The position numbers were made by a program, and so were the translations under genes. A stretch of DNA of 64,000 nt from Leptospiraceae bacterium (GTDB taxonomy: Bacteria; Spirochaetota; Leptospiria; Leptospirales; Leptospiraceae). Shown here piece by piece: positions 1 to 8,575 of this stretch. The notes under the pieces are model-generated. The model made no database searches, was not told the DNA's origin, and was given only the letters and a program-made list of their open reading frames with translations. The stretch lies in contig JACKPB010000002.1 of the NCBI GenBank assembly GCA_024233875.1, positions 310,001-374,000 on the forward strand, read 5' to 3'. The stretch's first letter is position 1. Every line of letters starts with the position of its first letter.

Positions 1-1
1 C

Positions 2-3000
2 ATTATTGAAGCACTCCATCTTGAGTTTTTAAGAGCCGGAGCAAATATCATTGAAACAAACTCCTTCAGCTCCACTACAATTTCACAATCAGACTACAAA
101 TTGGAATCGATCATTAGAGAATTGAATTTAGAATCTGTTCATTGCGCTAAAAGAGCTATCGAAACCTTCAAAAAAGACAATCCGGATGTCCCCTGTTTCA
201 TTGCAGGTTCCATCGGCCCAACCAATCGAACTGCCTCAATGTCACCGGATGTCAATAATCCGGCATTTAGAGCAGTCACCTTTGAAGAACTCGTAAAGGC
301 CTACTACGAACAGGCGGAGGCTTTGATGGATGGAGGCTGCGATCTTTTACTTCTGGAAACAACCTTTGACACCCTCAACCTCAAAGCAGGTCTCTACGCA
401 GTTGAAGAATTATTTCTGGCCAAAGGTCAGAGACTTCCGGTTTCCATTTCGGTGACAATCACAGATGCATCCGGTAGAACACTTTCCGGACAAACAGTCT
501 CAGCGTTTTACAACTCCATCCGCCACTCCAATCCCCTATCTGTAGGGATCAACTGCGCTCTGGGGGCGGCAGAAATGCGACCCTATATAGAAGAACTCTC
601 CAATATCTCCGAGTGCTACATCAGTTGCTATCCCAATGCGGGTCTTCCGAATGCTTTCGGTGGTTACGACCAAGTACCGGAAGAAATTGCTCAACTCCTC
701 CTCGATTATTCCAATCAGGGTTGGTTGAATATTGTGGGTGGTTGCTGCGGTACCACACCCGGGCACATAAAAGCAATAGCGGATACCCTAAGAGGGAAAA
801 AACCCCGTTCTTTAAAAAAACAACCTTCCTATATGAGACTCTCCGGATTGGAGCCTTTGAATGTCACTCCGGAGAAAGGATTCTTAATGGTTGGAGAGCG
901 AACTAATGTAACAGGATCTCCAAAATTCAAAAGATTGATTTTGGAAAACAACTTCGAAGAGGCCATTCAGGTAGCTCTTCAGCAGGTAGAAGCGGGTGCC
1001 AATATTCTCGATATCAATTTCGATGAAGCCCTCTTAGATGGGGAAAAATCCATGGCACATTTTCTCAACCTAATCGCCGCAGAGCCGGAAATTGCAAAAA
1101 TTCCCTTTATGCTGGATAGCTCAAAATGGTCTGTGATTGAAGCGGGTCTGAAATGTGTCCAGGGCAAGGCAATTATCAATTCGATTAGTTTGAAAGAGGG
1201 AGAAGAGAAATTTCTTGAATCCGCCAGAAAAGCCAAAAGATATGGAGCCGCAGTGATCGTCATGGCCTTTGATGAAAATGGTCAGGCGGCGACCAAAGAC
1301 GGAAAAGTTGCCATTTGCAAACGCGCTTATGACCTTCTGGTAGAAAAACTCAACTTCGATCCTGAGGATATAATCTTTGATCCAAATATCCTAACAGTTG
1401 CTACCGGTATTGAAGAGCACAATAATTACGCACTTAATTTTATAGAAGCGATCCCCGAAATCAAAGAGAAATGTCCCGGAGCCAAGATCAGTGGAGGACT
1501 CAGCAATATCTCATTTTCCTTCCGTGGAAACAACCCGATTCGGGAAGCCATGCATTCCGTCTTTCTTTACCATGCAATCAAGAAAGGAATGGATATGGCA
1601 ATAGTTAATGCCGGAATGCTTGAGGTATATGAAGAAATCCCCAAAGACCTACTGGAAAGAGTGGAAGATGTGATACTCAACCGTAGGGAGGATGCCACCG
1701 AGCGCCTGATTGAATTTGCAGAGTCTTATAAAAAAACTGATTCCGGAGTTAAGGAAAAAGAGCAGGAATGGCGTTCTCTTTCTGTTGAAGAAAGATTGAA
1801 ACATGCACTTGTCAAAGGCATAGTAGAATTCATAGATGCTGACGTCGAAGAAGCAAGGAAGAATTATCCCCGTCCTCTTCATCTGATCGAGGGTCCCTTA
1901 ATGGATGGTATGAAGATAGTAGGGGAACTATTCGGAGAAGGAAAGATGTTCCTTCCTCAGGTTGTCAAGAGTGCAAGGGTAATGAAAAAAGCCGTGGCTT
2001 ACCTACTCCCCTTCATGGAGCAGGAAAAATTAGACAATAACGATACATCCGGTCGGGATAAGTTTCTAATCGCCACAGTGAAAGGTGACGTTCACGATAT
2101 AGGGAAAAATATAGTAGGGGTAGTACTTGCCTGCAATAATTTTGATGTGATCGATCTAGGAATCATGGTTCCATCGGAAAGAATTATCGAAGAGGCAAAG
2201 AAGCATAAGGTTTGTGCCATTGGATTGTCCGGTTTGATCACTCCCTCCTTGGATGAGATGGTGCATGTAGCCCGTGAGATGGAAAGGGAAGGATTTGATA
2301 TCCCACTATTGATCGGTGGAGCAACTACAAGTCCGGCGCACACAGCCGTAAAGATTGCTGAACAATATTCTCAACCCGTAGTACACGTTCTGGACGCTTC
2401 CAGAGTGGTCAATGTAATGAACTCCCTTCTGGGAAAAGAAACAAAACAAACTTATATTGAAGGAATTCGAAAAGAACAGACTAGATTGAGAGATGTTTTT
2501 TACAATCGAACTTCATCAAGAGTTCTGGTGGAGCTTGAGAAAGCCAGAAGTAACAAATTGAATACTGATTGGAATGCTTACACTCCCCCTACTCCTTCCT
2601 TTTTGGGCAATCAGGTCTTTGATAATATAGATTTAAATGAAATTCGAAAATTCATAGATTGGTCACCCTTTTTCCATTCCTGGGAACTTAAAGGAAGATA
2701 TCCAGAAATCCTTGAAGATGAAGTCATCGGTAAACAGGCGAAAGAGCTTTTTGAAGAAGCCAATAAAATGTTGGATACCATCATTTCAAAAAATATTATC
2801 AAAGCCAAAGCAGTTGTTGGATTCTATCCGGCCAATAGCTTCGGTGATGATATCAAAGTCTACAGAGACGAAAACAGAAAAGAAGTAATTAAGACCTTCC
2901 ATACTTTACGTCAACAATCCGAGAGAGAAGAAGGCGATGCAAACCTGTCGCTTTCTGATCTAATAGCACCTGAAGGAACCGGAGTGAAAGACTATATCGG

Positions 3001-3505
3001 ATTTTTTGCGGTTACCGCAGGGCATGGTGTGGATGAGTTTGCGAAAGCATTTGAAAAAGATTCAGATGATTTCAATTCCATTTTAGCTAAGGCTGTAGCC
3101 GATCGACTGGCTGAGGCTATGGCAGAGTTCTTTCACAAAAAAATGAGAGACGAGTGGGGATATGGAAAAGAAGAAAAACTGACAATGGAAGACTATACCC
3201 TCGAAAATTATAGAGGAATCCGACCGGCTCCCGGATATCCGGCCTGCCCGGATCACACAGAAAAAAGATCCCTATTTGATATTTTGGAAGTTGAGAAAAA
3301 TACAGGTATCACACTAACAGAAAGCTTTGCCATGTGGCCGGCAAGTTCAGTAAGCGGTTTGTACTTTTCCCATGAAAAATCCAAATACTTTGCAGTAGGA
3401 AAACTTAAAAAAGATCAAATAGAAGACTATGCAAAACGGAAAGACATGGACATTCAGACTGTGGAAAGATGGCTTGCACCCAATCTTGGATACGATCCTA
3501 AATAA
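2..3505 (+). CDS. metH: Cobalamin-dependent methionine synthase, 5' end cut by window
   Basis: MetH transfers a methyl group from methyl-tetrahydrofolate through cobalamin to homocysteine in the cytoplasm. The open frame runs in from the window edge (1167 codons visible), so the start lies upstream. The TTG at 101 is internal, because the residues before it (ALHLEFLRAGANIIETNSFS) match the family. All four modules are visible. The homocysteine domain has zinc ligands in INCALG and GGCCG (around nt 735). The folate domain begins near NVTPEKGFLMVGERTNVTGS. The B12 domain carries the DVHDIGKN histidine loop near nt 2086. The C-terminal reactivation domain has RPAPGYPACPDHTEK. metF, which makes its methyl donor, is 30 kb away in the same window. 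No truncation is seen at the 3' end. Confidence 0.97.
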   Translation: MIEALHLEFLRAGANIIETNSFSSTTISQSDYKLESIIRELNLESVHCAKRAIETFKKDNPDVPCFIAGSIGPTNRTASMSPDVNNPAFRAVTFEELVKAYYEQAEALMDGGCDLLLLETTFDTLNLKAGLYAVEELFLAKGQRLPVSISVTITDASGRTLSGQTVSAFYNSIRHSNPLSVGINCALGAAEMRPYIEELSNISECYISCYPNAGLPNAFGGYDQVPEEIAQLLLDYSNQGWLNIVGGCCGTTPGHIKAIADTLRGKKPRSLKKQPSYMRLSGLEPLNVTPEKGFLMVGERTNVTGSPKFKRLILENNFEEAIQVALQQVEAGANILDINFDEALLDGEKSMAHFLNLIAAEPEIAKIPFMLDSSKWSVIEAGLKCVQGKAIINSISLKEGEEKFLESARKAKRYGAAVIVMAFDENGQAATKDGKVAICKRAYDLLVEKLNFDPEDIIFDPNILTVATGIEEHNNYALNFIEAIPEIKEKCPGAKISGGLSNISFSFRGNNPIREAMHSVFLYHAIKKGMDMAIVNAGMLEVYEEIPKDLLERVEDVILNRREDATERLIEFAESYKKTDSGVKEKEQEWRSLSVEERLKHALVKGIVEFIDADVEEARKNYPRPLHLIEGPLMDGMKIVGELFGEGKMFLPQVVKSARVMKKAVAYLLPFMEQEKLDNNDTSGRDKFLIATVKGDVHDIGKNIVGVVLACNNFDVIDLGIMVPSERIIEEAKKHKVCAIGLSGLITPSLDEMVHVAREMEREGFDIPLLIGGATTSPAHTAVKIAEQYSQPVVHVLDASRVVNVMNSLLGKETKQTYIEGIRKEQTRLRDVFYNRTSSRVLVELEKARSNKLNTDWNAYTPPTPSFLGNQVFDNIDLNEIRKFIDWSPFFHSWELKGRYPEILEDEVIGKQAKELFEEANKMLDTIISKNIIKAKAVVGFYPANSFGDDIKVYRDENRKEVIKTFHTLRQQSEREEGDANLSLSDLIAPEGTGVKDYIGFFAVTAGHGVDEFAKAFEKDSDDFNSILAKAVADRLAEAMAEFFHKKMRDEWGYGKEEKLTMEDYTLENYRGIRPAPGYPACPDHTEKRSLFDILEVEKNTGITLTESFAMWPASSVSGLYFSHEKSKYFAVGKLKKDQIEDYAKRKDMDIQTVERWLAPNLGYDPK

Positions 3506-3555
3506 ATGACGGGAAAAGGTTAAAATGCTAAACAATTTTTCAATTTTGGTCACCC

Positions 3556-3828
3556 ATGCACGATCATAGAGTAGTATTTGAAGAATCCATATCAAAAGGA
3601 GAGGAATTTTCTTTTCATCCCAAATTGCATGAATGGATTGAAAAGAAATTCCCCTCAGAAAACGGATTCAAAGTGATAGAGTATGGATGCGAAGATCATT
3701 CCTGCCCAATTACGGAAACTTTGATCGAATTTTCTTCTGGTATTTGCCTAAAAATTGGCAGAGAAAAAGGTAAAATTTCCAAAATGGACTTTCAGTTTGC
3801 AATAGATAAGCAACATTCAGGAGGTTGA
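3556..3828 (+). CDS. Small conserved-looking protein of unknown function
   Basis: This is a 90-residue soluble protein with no signal peptide or membrane segment. It has one cysteine pair in the segment EYGCEDHSCPITETLIEF and a balanced charged composition, which looks like a real small folded domain. It starts at ATG 50 nt after metH in the same direction and may be read from the metH transcript, but I see no strong ribosome binding site. A long hairpin follows 40 nt downstream and probably ends the unit. I do not recognise the family, and no function is assigned. The CxxxxC pair could bind metal, which is speculation. Confidence 0.6.
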   Translation: MHDHRVVFEESISKGEEFSFHPKLHEWIEKKFPSENGFKVIEYGCEDHSCPITETLIEFSSGICLKIGREKGKISKMDFQFAIDKQHSGG

Positions 3829-3867
3829 ATGGGGCAGATAAATTCCTTCGAATTCTAGTGGAATCTT

Positions 3868-3921
3868 AAAATCCAATCACCGACCATTTTCTGGTTGTCT
3901 CCAAAAGCGTGATTGGATTTT
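3868..3921 (+). terminator. Long hairpin terminator after metH unit
   Basis: There are perfect 13-base arms (AAAATCCAATCAC at 3868-3880 and its complement at 3909-3921) around a 28-base loop. The loop holds a second small stem (ACCA/TGGT). The right arm runs into a T-rich tract (TTTTCTTTTTC), as expected of a factor-independent terminator for the plus strand. The structure overlaps the first possible GTG of the next lipoprotein gene, which argues that this GTG is not the real start. Confidence 0.6.
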
Positions 3922-3929
3922 CTTTTTCT

Positions 3930-4946
3930 GTGAATATTTCTCTAAAGTTACTCATCCTTTTTCTCCTACTTCCAACTCTCAATTGCCAAAAATCCTCTCC
4001 AGAATTGCAGGAGAACCCCTATTCCGATCTGGTGGCCACTCATCCCTCTAGAAATGCGAATCTTTATTCCTTAGAGGATTCCTGGGAAAAAAGAATCTAC
4101 CCTTTAGATTCCCAACACAGAGACTATATCCTGAAGATGAATCTCATCGACAAATTTGACACGGATCCCATTCCGGACTCAGATCTGTCCCTATTCAAAT
4201 CCCAGCTATCCCAAATCTCAGAAAGCGAACCTCTGGAATTAAAAAAACTCAAAGACAAACACCTACTCGGTATCTATTTCTGTAAGAATCTGGGAGGTAC
4301 GGGTCTAACGGGTTTTGTTTACAAAAACAATAAGGTGATAGGTGGATACATAATCTTAGATAGTGATTTACTGAAACTCAATGCAAATGATTGGGCTAAA
4401 TACAAAGAAAGTACTATCTATTCTCCAAATTCGGGTGTGCTTAGAATGGTCATTGAAAACGAAACCGGAAATTCACCTTCCTCAACTCTTGAATTCATCC
4501 TCAACCATGAATTTGGACACATCATCGCATTTACTCACGATTTCCTTCCGGACCTGAGTCTGAAATACAGAGATTTTTCAAAATTTGAATTTTCTGGTTC
4601 TACCTGGAAATCTGAATCAGAAACGATATATGATAAAGATGTTTTTCCACTCAGATCCCAAATTCATTTCTATTCGGAAAATTCCAAATTAACCATAGCA
4701 AATCATTCTCTAGAAATCTACTCATCCTTAGAAAATACAAACTTCCCTACTCTTTATTCTGCTACGAATCCGGATGATGATTTTGCCGAAAGTTTTGTAT
4801 CCTATGTTCATGTCGAACTTCAGAACCGACCCTATCAAATTCTATGGAATCACCGGGATGATTCGGTACTTTCCTATCAGAATGGAATCGCTCACAATCG
4901 TTGTGCAAAAAAACGAAAACTTTTATCTTCGGTTTTCCAAAACTAG
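3930..4946 (+). CDS. Lipoprotein with HExxH zinc-peptidase motif
   Basis: This is a secreted lipoprotein of about 338 residues: a hydrophobic signal segment (SLKLLILFLLLPTLNC) with the lipobox cysteine in ..LNCQ, then a soluble domain. Residues near 193-197 read HEFGH and are followed by a downstream acidic motif (DDDFAESF), the arrangement of a gluzincin-type zinc metallopeptidase. Activity is inferred, not shown. The frame is open from GTG 3909, but that codon lies inside a terminator-like stem, so GTG 3930 is preferred. The gene stands alone, with nearly 1 kb of non-coding DNA after it. Substrate unknown. Confidence 0.72.
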   Translation: MNISLKLLILFLLLPTLNCQKSSPELQENPYSDLVATHPSRNANLYSLEDSWEKRIYPLDSQHRDYILKMNLIDKFDTDPIPDSDLSLFKSQLSQISESEPLELKKLKDKHLLGIYFCKNLGGTGLTGFVYKNNKVIGGYIILDSDLLKLNANDWAKYKESTIYSPNSGVLRMVIENETGNSPSSTLEFILNHEFGHIIAFTHDFLPDLSLKYRDFSKFEFSGSTWKSESETIYDKDVFPLRSQIHFYSENSKLTIANHSLEIYSSLENTNFPTLYSATNPDDDFAESFVSYVHVELQNRPYQILWNHRDDSVLSYQNGIAHNRCAKKRKLLSSVFQN

Positions 4947-5947
4947 GCAGTGATTTGGTCACTTCATCCTATCTCTCCTGCCGAAAACTCACTAAGATAT
5001 AAGTGTCCGTAGTGAGCACTCTCTAATGAGACAGGATTATTATAATAACCATACTAAATATTTTTGATAGAAAGGAAAGTAGAGAAACATTCCTTACGAT
5101 TCAATACGATTTCCAAAGTCAGTATATTTTTTTCTAACCATTATCAAACACTTTGTGTGATAACTATCCATTTTTCAACATTTGCAAAATAAATTGGCGA
5201 AAGCCAGGAACCCTAAGAAAACTATTGAAGAATTTTCTAAAATCACACTCCCAAATAAGACTACCACGAAAGATTTTTTCTCAATATTTGTTGAATATTT
5301 TTAGGTTTTTAGCTCGATTGTCCACTTAAATCATATTTGGGCAGATGCAATAGCATCCCTTTTTCATCACCCCGTTTCTGAGCAGGAGAGCAATTTTATA
5401 CTCAGTTTTCCATACGAATCCAAACAATTCCCTCCTTCCTATCCGGAAAATTTCCAAATTCAGTCACTTACCTTAATGTTTAACGATTTTTTAGCACCAA
5501 AATCTTATTCCTTAATTTATTAATTTTATTTTTTTCGAATCAAACAATCTTTAAAAAATTTCTGATTTTTGATTCGAAATGTGAGCTTTTGGGGACATAA
5601 CTGCTTAGTCTTATCTACCCATTTTCAGTCAGGGTTCGAAACAAACAGACATAATCCCAAAAATAAAACTAAGACGAACGGTCATATATATCCATATTTT
5701 AGATATATTAGATTTTTGTTATTTTATGTAATACTAATTATAAAAGGAAAAATTCTTATCCCAACAGCGTGATACGCCAAAACAATAGTTTCTTATCAAA
5801 TCTATATTCCAAATACAGGCCATTCCAGCAGAAGTTCACTGAGGAAATAAAAGAGATGGGATTTTAGTTCGGAGCGGAAATCATTTTACCAATATTCCTG
5901 AAATAAGTATATTGCCAAAAATTCACAATTCTAAGATTTTGATTTGC
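4947..5947. other. 1-kb gene-poor AT-rich region
   Basis: I find no convincing gene here. The longest frames (for example 5569-5772) have no start context, no family resemblance and low-complexity composition. Visible items are a stem with a GAAA loop (TGGCGAAAGCCA, 5195-5206), a small stem GATGC/GCATC (5344-5357) followed by a short T run, and A/T tracts. No riboswitch class I know matches. It may hold promoters for the next gene or a decayed gene. Confidence 0.5.
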
Positions 5948-6451
5948 ATGGGGTACTTTCTTTCTATCTATTTCCATATTTTCGTAGCTTCCCTCTGGTT
6001 GGGATCTAACTTTTTCATCATTATTCTGATCCAGGTTCTTTCTTCCAATCCCAATTTCTTTTCTTTGAAATATGATTTGCTGGAGAAAGTCACATTGAGG
6101 ATGAGAGGGTACACCTACATAGTATTTCTATTACTGTTTCTTACCGGATTTGGAAACTTACTCACTTCAGGTATAGGATTGGATGAATTGAGGTATTTCT
6201 TCCTTCACGGCAGACACGGGATGATTCTCAGTTTAAAACTTTTTCTTTTTTCAACGATTTTCTTTTTGAGCTTCTACCATGATTTCATTCTTGGTCCGAG
6301 AGTTTTTGACCTGATACGAACTGAAGGTCCGGAGATCTATAACGAATCAGATGTGCGAAAACGGACTATTTTATTGGGTAGAATCAACATGGCTCTCACT
6401 ATTATTGTTTTCACACTCGGGATTTACCTGAGTACTATGAATAAATTTTAG
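5948..6451 (+). CDS. Four-helix integral membrane protein, CopD-like
   Basis: This is an inner-membrane protein of 167 residues (179 if TTG 5912 is used; neither start has a clear ribosome binding site). Four hydrophobic segments are visible: YFHIFVASLWLGSNFFIIIL, YIVFLLLFLTGFGNLL, MILSLKLFLFSTIFFLSFYH and MALTIIVFTLGIYLS. Histidines and the LWLGSNFF turn in helix one, with a conserved-looking FYHDFILGPR in helix three, resemble the CopD/DUF4149-type membrane family, some members of which handle copper or haem. The assignment is by pattern only. The gene appears monocistronic, with a 10-bp inverted repeat downstream. Confidence 0.6.
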   Translation: MGYFLSIYFHIFVASLWLGSNFFIIILIQVLSSNPNFFSLKYDLLEKVTLRMRGYTYIVFLLLFLTGFGNLLTSGIGLDELRYFFLHGRHGMILSLKLFLFSTIFFLSFYHDFILGPRVFDLIRTEGPEIYNESDVRKRTILLGRINMALTIIVFTLGIYLSTMNKF

Positions 6452-6521
6452 CCCTCCCCTATTCATTCAAAAATTGGCTTTATTAGTCGCACAAGAAACT
6501 ATCCTCGTGAAATTTACTTCT

Positions 6522-6545
6522 GTAGATTTTTTATGAAAAATCTAC
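6522..6545. terminator. AT-rich hairpin
   Basis: Perfect 10-base arms (GTAGATTTTT / AAAAATCTAC) enclose a TATG loop, 70 nt after the CopD-like gene. The stem itself is T/A rich and there is no separate T tract, so it may be a weak bidirectional terminator or just a stem. Confidence 0.35.
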
Positions 6546-6635
6546 TTGAATTCCAGATCCATTCATTAGCAATAGAGTCAATTCTATGAACAATAGGAAA
6601 ATAATTTTCACCTAGTTAAAACATTCGGAGACAAG

Positions 6636-7784
6636 ATGAAATATTTAGTTCTAATTTTACTGATGATGAATCTATCCACATGCAAGAAAAAAAATCTCGC
6701 AAATGAATTGAATGATTTGAAAATCACTACCAGCTCGACACTCAGAGAGCATGAAGTTCCCTGGGATCACGATCCTTATTATTTAGTTTCAGGAAACAAC
6801 AAAGCAGTTTGGTGTGCGGAAGGAAGCACTGCTACGATAAGTCTAGAAATCTCCTCCCCTATAGAACTAAAGTATTTAAGAATTATCAATGGAAGAGCCC
6901 TCTCCTCCAAGGTGATCAACCAAAATCCTCAAATCTCTAAATTAAAATTAACCTCTTACTCAGGAGGGAAAAAATCAGGTAGCACTGAAGACATCAAGAT
7001 AGACAAAACAGAATTTGAAAAATCCGGAAAAGCTATTCCGCGGGAAATCACTTTAGAAAAATCTTTGATTGGAGATAAGTTTGATTTGGAGATCACGGAT
7101 GTCCATGAGGGCACTCATTCCAAAAATGTTTGTGTTACTTCGATAGAGCTCGGAATAGATGAAGAGAAAAAACCCAAATACCTTCCTGTATCTAACCTAA
7201 AAGAGATCATTGAAAAATTAAAAACCCTAGATATTGCCAAACGCCATTATTGGGCATTTAATATGCTAAAAAAATACTCAAATTTAGAAACAAAAAGATC
7301 AGGAAAATTCTGCAATATCAACCGATGCCTGAATCTCTTTCTAAATAGCGACGGTACTTTTGCACTGGAAAGATATCCCCTAAAACCCGATGAAGAGCCT
7401 GAAATCGAATTTCGCGAAACCTATAATGAAGAAGCAATCCAAAAAGACCCTATGTTTGCCTTCAAATCCAGCACAGGATCTTATAAATCTAATAAAATTT
7501 CACCTGAAGAGGGAGTTGAGCTCAATCTAAGATTCTATGATGAGAATGGAAATGAGCAAAATGAATTTTGGTACTTAAAAAGTGTTAAGAAAAATGAAAA
7601 ATTATTTGATGATTTTAAAACACTTATGGGTGTAAAAGTAAAAGACTACAACTCCAAATCCTATTATTTATTGCATCTAAAAAGTGTGAAAGAAAACGGT
7701 TACCACAGTGAAATGGAGTTTTTCTCTTATAATGTTCCCTACTCACTCAAGGAAGAAGAGGAGAGAGCAGAAACCGCTCCCTAA
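6636..7784 (+). CDS. Lipoprotein with discoidin-like domain
   Basis: This is a 382-residue lipoprotein with a short signal peptide (MKYLVLILLMMNLSTC) and a lysine-rich start to the mature chain. The segment of about residues 30-170 (TTSSTLREH.., PWDHDPYY.., WCAEGS.., LKYLRIINGRA) resembles the discoidin / NADase-type glycan-binding domains that recur in Leptospira surface lipoproteins. The C-terminal half is a separate unrecognised domain with paired cysteines (FCNINRC). A surface or periplasmic binding role is inferred. ATG 6636 follows a GGAGAC-like ribosome binding site. It stands alone upstream of ubiE. Confidence 0.68.
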   Translation: MKYLVLILLMMNLSTCKKKNLANELNDLKITTSSTLREHEVPWDHDPYYLVSGNNKAVWCAEGSTATISLEISSPIELKYLRIINGRALSSKVINQNPQISKLKLTSYSGGKKSGSTEDIKIDKTEFEKSGKAIPREITLEKSLIGDKFDLEITDVHEGTHSKNVCVTSIELGIDEEKKPKYLPVSNLKEIIEKLKTLDIAKRHYWAFNMLKKYSNLETKRSGKFCNINRCLNLFLNSDGTFALERYPLKPDEEPEIEFRETYNEEAIQKDPMFAFKSSTGSYKSNKISPEEGVELNLRFYDENGNEQNEFWYLKSVKKNEKLFDDFKTLMGVKVKDYNSKSYYLLHLKSVKENGYHSEMEFFSYNVPYSLKEEEERAETAP

Positions 7785-7834
7785 GGAAAAGAATATTCAA
7801 TTGACCCTTTAGGTCTATAGATATTATTGAAAAT

Positions 7835-8575
7835 ATGAGTTCCTTTCAGATGCCTCAAAAAGACAGCAAGGCTGAGTTTGTAAGAGAAAACTTCAACCTG
7901 ATAGCCGGGAAATACGATTTATTCAACGATTTGAATACCTTTGGAATGCATAGATTGTGGAAAAACAAAGTAGCCGGCTTGATCTCAGAATTTGCGAATG
8001 GAAGACAAATCTCCTGCATGGATCTTTGCTGTGGTACCGGAGACATATCCCTAAGAATTTCTAATCTTAGGGAGGTTCAAGAGCTACGCGCAGTAGACTT
8101 TTCAGAAAATATGCTTGATATTGCCCGTTCACGGTTACTTAAATCCAGCAATTCCTCTGTAGAACAGGGTGATGCGACCAATCTCCACCAATTTCCGGAC
8201 GCAAGTATCGATGCTCTGACGATAGGATTTGGTCTGAGGAATGTCTATGATATAAATCTGGCACTTAAAGAGATCTTACGGGTTTTGAAACCCGGAGGTA
8301 TTTTTATCAATCTGGATGTAGGTAAGGTAAAAATCCCCATTATCAATAAAATTGCAGATTTTTATTTTTTTAAAATTGTTCCTCTTATGGGATACATTAT
8401 CTGGGGAGGAAAAAATGAAATGTTTGATTACCTACCGGTTTCTTCTTTGCATTACCCTGACCAGGACAATTTAAAAAGAATCATGGAAGAATCCGGATTC
8501 CAAAAAGTTTCCTATAAGAACTTTGTTCTGGGTAATGTTGCCTTACATATTGGATACAAAACTACTGAACTTTGA
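7835..8575 (+). CDS. menG/ubiE: Demethylmenaquinone methyltransferase
   Basis: This 246-residue class I SAM methyltransferase of the UbiE/MenG family catalyses the last step of menaquinone synthesis (C-methylation of demethylmenaquinone). Seen in the sequence: the N-terminal UbiE signature (FNLIAGKYDLFNDLNTFGMHRLWK), the SAM-binding glycine motif (MDLCCGTGDISLRI), the FGLRN signature (TIGFGLRNVYD) and LRVLKPGG. Length is normal for the family. Leptospira respires with menaquinone, so the MenG role is more likely than ubiquinone synthesis. It converges with the minus-strand operon, overlapping its last gene by 14 nt. Confidence 0.94.
   Translation: MSSFQMPQKDSKAEFVRENFNLIAGKYDLFNDLNTFGMHRLWKNKVAGLISEFANGRQISCMDLCCGTGDISLRISNLREVQELRAVDFSENMLDIARSRLLKSSNSSVEQGDATNLHQFPDASIDALTIGFGLRNVYDINLALKEILRVLKPGGIFINLDVGKVKIPIINKIADFYFFKIVPLMGYIIWGGKNEMFDYLPVSSLHYPDQDNLKRIMEESGFQKVSYKNFVLGNVALHIGYKTTEL

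Noticed and set aside
101..103. TTG as start codon of metH
   Set aside because: The frame continues to the window edge and the upstream residues match the MetH homocysteine domain, so the true start is outside the window.
5195..5206. GAAA-loop stem considered as part of a cyclic-di-GMP riboswitch
   Set aside because: The second helix, conserved internal loop and tetraloop receptor of that class are not present around it.
5569..5772. 67-codon open frame in the gene-poor region
   Set aside because: No ribosome binding site, biased low-complexity composition and no recognisable motif. It is probably a chance frame.
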